Shown: piece by piece, positions 38,645-45,861 of the stretch
Layout: each line of letters opens with the position of its first letter
How positions within the stretch are numbered: position 1 is the stretch's first letter
Assembly (NCBI GenBank): GCA_035581425.1
Contig: DATJVP010000055.1
Coordinates: 1 to 45,861 of the forward strand
Length of the DNA stretch: 45,861 nt
Reading direction: 5' to 3'
From: DASZHJ01 sp035581425
GTDB taxonomy: Bacteria; Pseudomonadota; Alphaproteobacteria; ATCC43930; CGMCC-115725
The notes under the pieces: model-generated
The model's input: only the letters and a program-made list of their open reading frames with translations
What the model was told of the DNA's origin: nothing
Databases searched by the model: none
Made by a program: the position numbers and the translations under genes

Positions 38645-40210
38645 ATGCCAACGGCTCCGGCCGTGACGGTGCCGCGCGACTTCAACGCGGCGGTCGATCT
38701 CATCGAGCGCAATCTCCGGGCGGGCCGTGCGGGCAAGCTCGCCTTCCGCGACGACCGCGCAAGCCTCACCTATGGCGCGCTCGCGGAAAGCGTCGATCGC
38801 TGGGCGAACGCGCTCCGCGCGCTCGGTGTCGAGCGGGAGCAGCGGGTACTGCTCATCCTCCTAGACACCGTCGATTTCCCGGTGGCGTTCCTGGGTGCGA
38901 TCAAGGCGGGCGCGGTGCCGGTGCCCGTCAACACGCTCCTCACGCCCGAGGACTACGATTTCATGCTGCGCGACAGCCGCGCGAAGGCGCTGGTCGTCTC
39001 CGAGGCGCTCTACGACAAGGTCGCGGGGACCATCGGCCGCCAGCCTGCGCTCGAGCACGTCATCGTCTCCGGCGAGCAGGGCCGGGGGCACAAGCGCTTT
39101 GCCGATCTGCTGGCAGCGGCGCCAGCCAAGGCCGAGGCTGCCGCCACCACCTCGGACGACGTCTGCTTCTGGCTCTATTCCTCGGGCTCGACCGGCACGC
39201 CCAAGGGCGCAGTGCATCTCCATGCGCACTTGACGCTCACAGCCGAGCTCTACGCCAAGCCGATCCTTGGGATCGAGGAAAGCGACATCGTCTATTCCGC
39301 GGCGAAGCTCTTCTTCGCCTACGGGCTCGGGAACGCGCTCACCTTTCCGATGGCGGTTGGGGCAAGCTCGCTCCTGCTCCCGGAGCGGCCAACCCCGCAG
39401 GTGGTCGCGCGCGTGCTCCGCGAGGGGAAGCCCACGATTTTCTTCGGCGTCCCCACGCTCTACGCGGCTCTGCTCGCGAGCTCGGATCTCCCGAAAGGTG
39501 AGGAGCTGGCGCTTCGGCGCTGCGTCTCCGCGGGCGAGGCGCTGCCGGAGGAGATCGGCAAGCGCTGGACCGAGCGCATGGGCGTCGAGATCCTCGACGG
39601 CATCGGCTCGACGGAGATGCTGCACATCTTCCTCTCGAACCGCCCGGGCGAAGTCCGCTACGGAACCACGGGAAAGCCCGTGCCGGGTTATGAGCTGCGC
39701 CTCCTCGGCGACGACGGCAAGCCGGTCGCGGTCGGCGAGCTCGGCGAGCTGCAGGTCTCGGGCCCAACCAGCGCCATCTGCTACTGGAACCAGCGCGAGC
39801 GCTCGCGCCAGACCTTCCTCGGACCCTGGACGCGAAGCGGCGACAAATACATGCAGGACAAGGACGGCTATTTCACCTATGGCGGCCGCACGGACGACAT
39901 GCTCAAGGTCGGCGGGATCTACGTCTCCCCCTTCGAGGTTGAGGCGGCGCTGATGACGCATGAGTGCGTGCTCGAGGCTGCGGTGATCGGCGATCCCGAC
40001 GAGCAGAAGCTCGTGAAGCCACGTGCCTTCGTGGTCCTGAAGCCCGGCGTGCGCGCTGACGACGCGCTCGGGGAGGCACTGCAGGCGCACGTGAAGTCGC
40101 GGCTCGCGCCCTACAAATACCCGCGCTGGATCGAGTTCATCGAGGAATTGCCGAAGACCGCGACCGGCAAGATCCAGCGCTTCAAGCTGCGCGCGCGCAG
40201 AGAGCCATAG
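38645..40210 (+). CDS. bclA: Benzoate-CoA ligase
   Basis: A 521-residue adenylate-forming enzyme of the benzoate-CoA ligase family. It converts benzoate, ATP and CoA to benzoyl-CoA, the substrate of BoxB. Visible motifs are WLYSSGSTGTPKGAVH (near 178), AKLFFAYGLGNALTFP (near 222), the acceptor-pocket ILDGIGSTEMLHIFLSN, SGDKYMQDKDGYFTYGGRTDDMLKVGG and the catalytic lysine in LPKTATGKIQRFKLR. ATG at 38645 follows GGGAGG. The length fits. The gene has its own promoter region with BoxR-like sites and leads the benzoate transporter genes. Confidence 0.93.
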   Translation: MPTAPAVTVPRDFNAAVDLIERNLRAGRAGKLAFRDDRASLTYGALAESVDRWANALRALGVEREQRVLLILLDTVDFPVAFLGAIKAGAVPVPVNTLLTPEDYDFMLRDSRAKALVVSEALYDKVAGTIGRQPALEHVIVSGEQGRGHKRFADLLAAAPAKAEAAATTSDDVCFWLYSSGSTGTPKGAVHLHAHLTLTAELYAKPILGIEESDIVYSAAKLFFAYGLGNALTFPMAVGASSLLLPERPTPQVVARVLREGKPTIFFGVPTLYAALLASSDLPKGEELALRRCVSAGEALPEEIGKRWTERMGVEILDGIGSTEMLHIFLSNRPGEVRYGTTGKPVPGYELRLLGDDGKPVAVGELGELQVSGPTSAICYWNQRERSRQTFLGPWTRSGDKYMQDKDGYFTYGGRTDDMLKVGGIYVSPFEVEAALMTHECVLEAAVIGDPDEQKLVKPRAFVVLKPGVRADDALGEALQAHVKSRLAPYKYPRWIEFIEELPKTATGKIQRFKLRARREP

Positions 40211-40241
40211 CTCTACAGGGATCAGGAAGGGAGAGGGAGTG

Positions 40242-41438
40242 ATGACGAAAGAGCGGAAGGGAACCAGCCGACGCCGTGTGCTCGGGGGAATAGCGGTCGC
40301 AGCGGCCGCGGGCTTCGTGCCCGCACGCTTCGCAATCGGCCAGAGCGCGAAGCTGAAGCTCGGGATCATGCTGCCCTACACCGGGACCTACGCAGCTCTC
40401 GGCAAGAACATCGACGACGCGATGCGTCTTGCGATCGCGGAGGCGGGTGGCAAGCTCGGCGGCCGGGAGATCGAATACGCCGTGGTCGATGACGAGTCCG
40501 AACCCGCAAAGGGCACGGAGAACGCGAACAAACTCGTGGTCCGCGACAAGGTCGACATCCTCATCGGAACGGTCCATTCCGGCGTCGCCGCGGCGATGGT
40601 GAAGGTCGCGCGAGACAACGACACCATGCTCATCATCCCGAATGCCGGGCTCGACGCCGCGACGGGTGCGCTCTGCGCGCCCAATATCTTCCGCACCTCG
40701 TTCTCGAATTCACAGCCGGGCTTCGCCACGGGCAAATACGCCGCGGCCACTAAGGGGAAGCGCGCGGTCGTGATCTCCTGGGATTACGCCGCCGGGAAGG
40801 AATCGACCGGCGGCTTCAAGGACGCCTTCACCGCCGGAGGCGGCACCATCGAGAAGGAGCTCTTCCTGCCCTTCCCGCAAGTGGCGTTCCAGCCGCTGCT
40901 CACGGAGATTGCCGCGATCAAGCCCGACGTCGTCTACGCCTTCTACGCCGGCGGCGGCGCCGTGAGCTTCGTCAAGGACTACGCCGCGGCGGGGCTGCGC
41001 AAGAATATTCCACTGGTGGGACCGGGCTTCCTCACGGACGGCACGCTCGAGGCGCAGGGCGACTCCGCGCAGGGCCTCGAGACCGTGTTGCATTATGCGG
41101 ACGATCTCCCGAGCGAAAAGGACAAGGCCTTCCGTGCCGCCTTCAAGAAGGCGACCAATCGCGATTCCGACGTCTATGCAGTCCAGGGCTATGACACCGG
41201 CCAGGTTCTGGTCGCGGGGCTCGCGGCAGTCAAAGGCGACATGGGTGCGCGCAAGGAGCTCGTGGCCGCCATGGAGAAGCTCACGGTCGACAGCCCCCGC
41301 GGCAAATTCACCTTCTCGAAATCGCACAACCCCGTGCAGGATTTCTATCTGCGCAAGGTCGCGGGCACGCTGAACAAATACGAGAGCGTCGCCGTCAAGT
41401 CGCTGAACGACACGGCCACCGGGTGCAAGATGACCTGA
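40242..41438 (+). CDS. ABC transporter substrate-binding protein (aromatic/branched-chain type, Tat signal)
   Basis: A 398-residue periplasmic binding protein of the LivK/type 1 fold. The N-terminus TSRRRVLGGIAVAAAAGFVPARFA is a twin-arginine-like signal. The mature start LKLGIMLPYTGTYAALGKNIDDAM is typical for aromatic-acid binders, and YAVQGYDTGQVLVAGLAAVKG is a family segment. ATG at 40242 follows a GGGAGAGGGAG purine tract; an overlapping GTG lies 3 nt before. It is 31 nt downstream of bclA. Benzoate or a related acid is the likely ligand by context. Confidence 0.9.
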   Translation: MTKERKGTSRRRVLGGIAVAAAAGFVPARFAIGQSAKLKLGIMLPYTGTYAALGKNIDDAMRLAIAEAGGKLGGREIEYAVVDDESEPAKGTENANKLVVRDKVDILIGTVHSGVAAAMVKVARDNDTMLIIPNAGLDAATGALCAPNIFRTSFSNSQPGFATGKYAAATKGKRAVVISWDYAAGKESTGGFKDAFTAGGGTIEKELFLPFPQVAFQPLLTEIAAIKPDVVYAFYAGGGAVSFVKDYAAAGLRKNIPLVGPGFLTDGTLEAQGDSAQGLETVLHYADDLPSEKDKAFRAAFKKATNRDSDVYAVQGYDTGQVLVAGLAAVKGDMGARKELVAAMEKLTVDSPRGKFTFSKSHNPVQDFYLRKVAGTLNKYESVAVKSLNDTATGCKMT

Positions 41439-41449
41439 GGCGATACCTG

Positions 41450-41608
41450 TCAGCTTTCAGCCATCGCTCTCCATTGTCGTCGTGTCCAGGGTTGTTTCAC
41501 GAGTGTTGGGGCCGCTCACAGGCGAACTAAAGCGCGTCGAAGGACGCAGGGCATGTGTGCGGCCCGCGGTCGGCTCTTTTTAGCTGACGGCTGACGGCTG
41601 AAAGCTGA
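41450..41608. repeat. Intergenic element bounded by 13-bp perfect inverted repeats
   Basis: TCAGCTTTCAGCC (41450-41462) and GGCTGAAAGCTGA (41596-41608) are exact inverted repeats 133 nt apart. Between them lie the second copy of the GCGTCGAAGGACGC repeat and a T5 stretch. It fills the gap between the binding-protein and permease genes and resembles a small mobile or repetitive palindromic element. No reading frame was found. Confidence 0.6.
41534..41561 (+). repeat. Short intergenic repeat, copy B
   Basis: 26 of 28 positions match copy A at 37324-37351; the differing dinucleotide is AG instead of TC. It sits inside the inverted-repeat-bounded element. Confidence 0.6.
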
Positions 41609-41617
41609 TAGCTAATA
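41583..41617 (+). repeat. Five-unit heptamer tandem repeat before the permease gene
   Basis: Consecutive 7-nt units are GCTGACG, GCTGACG, GCTGAAA, GCTGATA and GCTAATA. The last unit ends 4 nt before the ATG at 41622, so this repeat occupies the place of the ribosome-binding site, which is otherwise not visible. Confidence 0.6.
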
Positions 41618-41621
41618 CCCC

Positions 41622-42494
41622 ATGTCCGACGGCGTCCTGTTCTTCCTCATCCAGATATTGAACGGCGTGCAACAGGGCTTGCTGCTGTTCCTGATTGCGA
41701 GCGGCCTCACGCTCGTCTTCGGCATCATGGGCATCATCAATCTCGCCCATGGCAGCTTCTACATGATGGGGGCCTATCTCGCCTTCTCGCTGACGGAGCT
41801 CACGGGAAATCTCTGGCTCGCGATCCTCCTGGGAATTCCACTGAGCGTCGCGGTGGGCTTGGCGCTGGAGTTCCTGCTCTTCGCGCGCCTCTATCGGCGC
41901 GATCACCTCTATCAGGTGCTCCTGACCTACGGCCTCATTCTCATCATGGAGGAGCTACGCAGCCTCCTTTTCGGCGACGACGTGCACGGCGTCGCCAAGC
42001 CGGTGTTCCTCGACTTCTCGATCCCGCTGACCGAGACGCTCGCCTATCCCATCTACCGTCTCTTCATGTCGGCGGTCTGCCTCCTCATCGCGCTCATGCT
42101 CGCGCTGGTGATCCGGCGCACCCGGCTCGGCATGACCATCCGTGCAGGCGCCGTCAACCGCGAGATGGTGTCGGTGCTTGGCATCGACGTCGGCCTCGTC
42201 TACCGCGTGGTCTTCGCGGGCGGCGTGGCGCTCGCGGCCTTCGCGGGGATGATCGCGGCGCCGGTGGCCTCGGTCTATCCCGGCATGGGAAATCAGATCC
42301 TGATCGTCTCCTTCGTGGTGGTCGTGATCGGCGGTATCGGCTCGATCAAGGGCGCCTTTCTGGGCTCCTTACTGATCGGCCTCGGCGAGACCTTCGGTCA
42401 GGTCTACGCGCCCGCGATCTCCGGGATGACCGTCTACATGCTGATGGCGGCGGTGCTGCTTTGGCGCCCGACGGGCCTCTTCGGCCATAGCTGA
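41622..42494 (+). CDS. Branched-chain-type ABC transporter permease (LivH family), benzoate locus
   Basis: A 290-residue polytopic permease. FGIMGIINLAHGSFYMMGAY near residue 30 is the LivH family signature, and RTRLGMTIRAGAVNREMVSVLGI near residue 165 is the ATPase-coupling loop. VVVVIGGIGSIKGAFLGSLLIG is another conserved segment. The start ATG at 41622 lacks a Shine-Dalgarno and follows a heptamer repeat. The next permease gene begins 1 nt after the stop. Together they form the membrane part of the presumed benzoate importer. Confidence 0.92.
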   Translation: MSDGVLFFLIQILNGVQQGLLLFLIASGLTLVFGIMGIINLAHGSFYMMGAYLAFSLTELTGNLWLAILLGIPLSVAVGLALEFLLFARLYRRDHLYQVLLTYGLILIMEELRSLLFGDDVHGVAKPVFLDFSIPLTETLAYPIYRLFMSAVCLLIALMLALVIRRTRLGMTIRAGAVNREMVSVLGIDVGLVYRVVFAGGVALAAFAGMIAAPVASVYPGMGNQILIVSFVVVVIGGIGSIKGAFLGSLLIGLGETFGQVYAPAISGMTVYMLMAAVLLWRPTGLFGHS

Positions 42495-42495
42495 G

Positions 42496-43449
42496 ATGCG
42501 CGTCGCCATCTTCATTTTCGGCGCCGTCGGGTTGGCGCTCTTCCCCCTGGTGGGCGGAGCCTTCTATCTCCAGCTCTTCGCGAAGATCATGGTGATGGCG
42601 GTCTTCGCCATGAGCCTCGATCTCCTCGCGGGCTACACCGGCCTCGTGAGCCTCGGCCACGCGGCATTCTTCGGCATCGGCGCCTATGCGCTCTACCTGC
42701 TGACGCCGGAATACGCCGCTGCGAATTTTTGGCTCTCGTCCCTCGTGGCGATGGGCGCGGCGGCGCTTGCATCGCTCGTGATCGGCCTCCTCGTGCTCCG
42801 CGCCTCCGGCGTCTATTTCATCATGGCGACACTCGCCTTCGCACAGATGTTCTTTTACTTCGCGACGGGCTCGAAGCTCTTGGGCGGCTCCGACGGCGTC
42901 TCGATCGACCTCAGGCCCGATCCCGCGATCCTCGGCTGGACGCCCTTCGATCTCGGCAATCGCGTCCAATTCTATTACGTCGCGCTCGCGGCGATGCTCA
43001 CGACCTATGCGCTGCTGCGGGTGGTGCTGCGCTCGCTCTTCGGTCACACGATTCAAGGCATTCGCGCGAGCGAGCAGCGCATGCGCGCGCTGGGATATCC
43101 CGTCTTCCGCTACAGGCTCGCGGCCTTCGTGCTCGCGGGTGCGCTTGCGGGGCTCGCGGGCTATCTCGCGGCGGCGCAGTTCGGCACCGTCAACCCTGAG
43201 TTCTTCGGCTGGCAGATGTCGGGCACCGTCCTCATGATGGTGATCCTCGGCGGCATCGGCACGCTCCACGGACCTATCCTCGGCGCCTTCGCCCTCACTC
43301 TGCTGCAGGAGCTCATGAGTGAGCTCACCAAGCATTGGCTCCTGCCGATGGGCATCTTCATCGTCCTTGCGGTGCTGCTGCTCCCGCAGGGGATCGGCGG
43401 CCTCGCGCTCGCTCGGCGGAAGCTGCAGCCGGAGCCGGCCGATGACTGA
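42496..43449 (+). CDS. Branched-chain-type ABC transporter permease (LivM family), benzoate locus
   Basis: A 317-residue permease. DLLAGYTGLVSLGHAAFFGIGAYAL near residue 40 is the LivM signature. FGHTIQGIRASEQRMRALGYPVFRY near residue 190 is the coupling loop, and VILGGIGTLHGPILGAF follows. The C-terminus overlaps the downstream ATPase gene by 8 nt. It partners the LivH-type protein encoded just upstream. Confidence 0.92.
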   Translation: MRVAIFIFGAVGLALFPLVGGAFYLQLFAKIMVMAVFAMSLDLLAGYTGLVSLGHAAFFGIGAYALYLLTPEYAAANFWLSSLVAMGAAALASLVIGLLVLRASGVYFIMATLAFAQMFFYFATGSKLLGGSDGVSIDLRPDPAILGWTPFDLGNRVQFYYVALAAMLTTYALLRVVLRSLFGHTIQGIRASEQRMRALGYPVFRYRLAAFVLAGALAGLAGYLAAAQFGTVNPEFFGWQMSGTVLMMVILGGIGTLHGPILGAFALTLLQELMSELTKHWLLPMGIFIVLAVLLLPQGIGGLALARRKLQPEPADD

Positions 43450-44200
43450 GCCGGTGCTGCGCACGGAGGCGCTCTCCAAGCGTTTCGGCGGCCTCTCCGC
43501 GGTGAGCGACGTCGCAATCGACCTCCGGCACGGCGAGGTGCACGCGCTGATCGGCCCGAACGGCGCCGGCAAGTCAACGCTCATCAATCTCCTCTCGGGA
43601 GCCGCCACGCCGACCTCCGGCAGTGTTCGCTTCGAGGGCAGGGAGATCGCGGGACTCGCGTTCGACCGCGTGGCGCGCCTCGGGATCGCCCGGAGCTACC
43701 AGCGTACGACGGTCTTTCGCGACTTTACTGCCTTCGAGAATTGCCGCCTTGCGGCGCAGGCGCGGCTGCCGAGCTCCATGCGTTTCATTCGCCCTGCGCT
43801 CTCGTACCGCGCTCTCGTGGAGGCCGCACAGCGAGCGCTGGCGCTCGTGGGCTTGCAGGGATCCGCCGACCGCGCGGCATCGTCGCTGAGCCACGGCGAG
43901 CAGCGCCAGCTCGAGATCGCGATGACGCTCGCGACGGAGCCGAAGGTGCTGCTGCTGGACGAGCCGCTCGCGGGCATGGGCGCGGAGGAATCGCGCCGCA
44001 TGGTGACGCTGATCGCGACGCTCGCGGAGCGTCACGCGATTCTGCTCGTCGAGCACGACATGGATGCGGTGTTCTCGATCGCCCGGCGATTGACGGTGAT
44101 GGTGAACGGCCGCGTCCTCGAGAGCGGCGCGCCCGAGGCGATCCGCGAGAGCCCGGCCGTGCAGGAGGCTTATCTCGGCGGCGCGGAGGCTGCGCCGTGA
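43442..44200 (+). CDS. Branched-chain-type ABC transporter ATP-binding protein (LivG family), benzoate locus
   Basis: A 252-residue ATPase. It shows Walker A IGPNGAGKSTLINLLSG (near 38), signature SLSHGEQRQLEIAMTLA (near 147), Walker B VLLLDEPLAGMG and switch His in LVEHDMDAVFSIA. The start at 43442 overlaps the permease gene by 8 nt, and its stop overlaps the GTG of the next ATPase gene, showing translational coupling. It forms an ATPase pair with the LivF-type protein. Confidence 0.93.
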   Translation: MTEPVLRTEALSKRFGGLSAVSDVAIDLRHGEVHALIGPNGAGKSTLINLLSGAATPTSGSVRFEGREIAGLAFDRVARLGIARSYQRTTVFRDFTAFENCRLAAQARLPSSMRFIRPALSYRALVEAAQRALALVGLQGSADRAASSLSHGEQRQLEIAMTLATEPKVLLLDEPLAGMGAEESRRMVTLIATLAERHAILLVEHDMDAVFSIARRLTVMVNGRVLESGAPEAIRESPAVQEAYLGGAEAAP

Positions 44201-44916
44201 GCGAGACAGCCGCCATCGTCGAAGCCGCGGGCCTCCACACCTATTATGGCGCGAGCCACGTGCTTCACGGCGTCGATTTTAGGGTTGGACGTGGCGAGAC
44301 GGTGGCGCTCATGGGCCGGAACGGCATGGGCAAGACCACGCTGCTGCGGAGCATTCTCGGACTCGCGCCGCCTGCGCGCGGCAGGGTCGCGATCGGCGGG
44401 CGGGACATGACGGGAGCGCGGCCGCACGAGGTCGCGCGCGCAGGCGTGGCGCTCGTGCCGGAGGGCCGCGGCATCTTTCCGACGCTGAGCGTGCGCGAGC
44501 ATCTCGTGATGGCCGCGCGCCCGGCGCAAAACGGGCGACGTGACTGGACGCTCGAGCGCGTGCTCACGACCTTTCCACGGCTGGCTGAGCGGCTCGAGCA
44601 CGGCGGTGCGCAACTCTCTGGCGGCGAGCAGCAGATGCTGACCATCGGCCGCGCCCTCATGACCAATCCCGAGCTGCTGATCCTTGACGAGGCGACGGAA
44701 GGCCTGGCGCCGCTGATCTCGCGCGAGATTTGGACGGTGCTGCGGGGGATCCGCGCGACCGGCATCGCCGCTGTCATCGTCGACAAGAACCACGCCGCCG
44801 TCACCGCCGTCGCCGACCGCGCGGTAATCCTGGTGAAGGGCCGCGTCGCCTTCTCCGATACCGCCGCGGCGCTCCGGGCACGGCCGGACGTGCTCTCTCG
44901 CCATCTCGGAGTCTAG
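44197..44916 (+). CDS. Branched-chain-type ABC transporter ATP-binding protein (LivF family), benzoate locus
   Basis: A 239-residue ATPase of the LivF group. It shows LHTYYGASHVLHGVDFRVG at the N-terminus, Walker A GRNGMGKTTLLRS, signature QLSGGEQQMLTIGRALM and Walker B LLILDEATEGLAPLI, the latter typical for LivF. The start is GTG at 44197 within GTGA, overlapping the previous stop. The importer thus has all five subunits here (binding protein, two permeases, two ATPases), unlike the operon at 94-5012. Confidence 0.93.
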   Translation: MSETAAIVEAAGLHTYYGASHVLHGVDFRVGRGETVALMGRNGMGKTTLLRSILGLAPPARGRVAIGGRDMTGARPHEVARAGVALVPEGRGIFPTLSVREHLVMAARPAQNGRRDWTLERVLTTFPRLAERLEHGGAQLSGGEQQMLTIGRALMTNPELLILDEATEGLAPLISREIWTVLRGIRATGIAAVIVDKNHAAVTAVADRAVILVKGRVAFSDTAAALRARPDVLSRHLGV

Positions 44917-44924
44917 TCCCGGCC

Positions 44925-45686
44925 ATGTCCTTCGTTACCTTGCAGGGCCACCGCATCGAGGTCGAGCAGATCCCCGCGACGCGTGCCACGGCACCGACCC
45001 TGGTCTTCCTGCACGAGGGGCTGGGCTCGGTCGCGCTCTGGCGCGATTTCCCCGTGAAGCTCGCGGCGGCTACGGGTGCTGCGGCAGTCGTCTATTCTCG
45101 CTACGGCTACGGCAACTCCGATCCGATCGCCAAGCCGCACGAAACGGACTACATGCACAAGGAGGCGCTCGCAGCGCTCCCGGAGCTCCGCGAGCGGCTC
45201 GGCATCGAGAATCCGATTCTGATCGGGCACAGCGATGGCGCCTCGATCGCGCTGATCCACGCGGGAAGCGGGCGCTGGCCGGTGCGCGCGCTTCTCCTCG
45301 AAGCGCCGCACGTCTTCGTCGAGGACGTGACCATCGCGAGCATCGAGGCGGCGAATGAGACCTATCGCAGCACCGATCTCCGGGCTCGCCTCGGGCGCTA
45401 TCACGCCGATCCCGACAGCACCTTCCGGGGCTGGAACGACATTTGGCTCCATCCAGAATTCCGCCGCTGGAACATCGAGGACGTGCTTCCTGGCGTGCGC
45501 TGCCCTGTTCTCGCGATCCAGGGGGCCGATGACGAATATGGGACCCTCGCACAGATCGATGCGATCGAGCGCGGCGTCCGAGGCCCGTTCGAGCGGCTGG
45601 TGTTGGCGAAGTGCAAGCATTCCCCGCACCGCGACCAGGAAGCGGCGACGCTCGCAGCGATGGCGGGATTCGTCGCGCGGGTGTGA
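44925..45686 (+). CDS. Alpha/beta hydrolase linked to benzoate catabolism
   Basis: A 253-residue alpha/beta hydrolase. The nucleophile is Ser103 in LIGHSDGASIAL, the acid is probably Asp202 or Asp203 in QGADDEYG, and the histidine is His232 in CKHSPHRDQE. LVFLHEGLGSVALWRDFP carries the oxyanion region. Hydrolases of this kind accompany box clusters in several bacteria and have been proposed as lactone or thioester hydrolases. Its real substrate is unknown. ATG at 44925 lies 8 nt after the LivF stop, so it ends the transporter operon. Confidence 0.88.
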   Translation: MSFVTLQGHRIEVEQIPATRATAPTLVFLHEGLGSVALWRDFPVKLAAATGAAAVVYSRYGYGNSDPIAKPHETDYMHKEALAALPELRERLGIENPILIGHSDGASIALIHAGSGRWPVRALLLEAPHVFVEDVTIASIEAANETYRSTDLRARLGRYHADPDSTFRGWNDIWLHPEFRRWNIEDVLPGVRCPVLAIQGADDEYGTLAQIDAIERGVRGPFERLVLAKCKHSPHRDQEAATLAAMAGFVARV

Positions 45687-45715
45687 GGGAAAGGGTCCGT
45701 GCCCTCTGCGTGATT

Positions 45716-45861
45716 CTAAGGCTCGCCTCGACCCGCCAGCACGACTTCCGATGCAGGGGGGTCGCTATGGAGCAGTTCGACCAGCGCCGCGCGGTGCGTG
45801 AGACACGCGCGCTGGTTCAGGTAGCCTTTATCGGTGATCTCGCCGCGGTCGATCGAGGGCG
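45716..45861 (-). CDS. Feruloyl-CoA synthase-like protein, C-terminal end only
   Basis: A partial gene running off the right edge. The last 48 codons read ...SIDRGEITDKGYLNQRAC then LTHRAALVELLHSD and a short tail before TAG (45716-45718). The EITDKGYxNQRA segment is characteristic of the end of feruloyl-CoA synthases, which activate hydroxycinnamates to CoA esters. It is convergent with the alpha/beta hydrolase gene, 29 nt apart. The assignment rests on a short stretch, so it is a good guess rather than proof. Confidence 0.65.
   Translation of the reverse strand, partial: PSIDRGEITDKGYLNQRACLTHRAALVELLHSDPPASEVVLAGRGEP

Overview
The window is a 45.9 kb, GC-rich, densely packed stretch of bacterial chromosome carrying about 43 protein genes. 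No intergenic gap exceeds 300 bases, and I see no rRNA, tRNA, CRISPR array or transposase. The gene set points to an alphaproteobacterium of the Hyphomicrobiales/Rhodospirillales type: CarD, a 7Fe ferredoxin FdxA, an RpoH sigma factor with the RpoH box, a SUV3-like helicase beside an S4 protein, an extensin-like lipoprotein and AcnA beside DUF1223. This placement is inference from family knowledge.

Layout. (1) 94-5012, minus strand: branched-chain-type ABC transporter genes (LivG, LivH, LivM) behind a long-chain acyl-CoA ligase. The substrate-binding and LivF subunits are not in the window. (2) 5258-13862, housekeeping: an HD-domain protein, aconitase, a DUF1223 protein, a polytopic membrane protein, HtpG and a lipoprotein. 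(3) 13996-16837: SUV3-like helicase and S4 protein. (4) 16841-25407: an extensin-like lipoprotein, then a glycan-modification island. The island has an SDR enzyme, a DegT aminotransferase, a GST, an SMR-type membrane protein, a polyprenol GT2, a methyltransferase, a GT-C enzyme and a GT-B-like enzyme. (5) 25602-31293, regulation and stress: FdxA, CarD, a degenerate PPP-phosphatase-like protein, RpoH, a secreted SNase-like protein with altered active site, and an orphan histidine kinase. (6) 31435-45686: an aerobic benzoyl-CoA (box) catabolic locus.

The box locus is the most interesting part. BoxB, BoxC and BoxR are present, with benzoate-CoA ligase, a five-gene branched-chain-type ABC importer (probably for benzoate) and an alpha/beta hydrolase. 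The usual BoxA reductase is absent from the window. In its place are an adrenodoxin-reductase/FprA-type NADPH reductase immediately downstream of boxB, and a flavodoxin transcribed divergently from boxR. The boxR/flavodoxin gap holds a 12-bp direct repeat (30-bp period) lying over two overlapping divergent promoters. A related pair, also with a 30-bp period, precedes the benzoate-CoA ligase gene. This suggests one BoxR regulon that includes the flavodoxin, and an electron path NADPH -> FprA-like -> flavodoxin -> BoxB.

The window ends inside the 3' end of a convergent gene resembling feruloyl-CoA synthase, which hints that more aromatic-acid catabolism lies beyond the edge.
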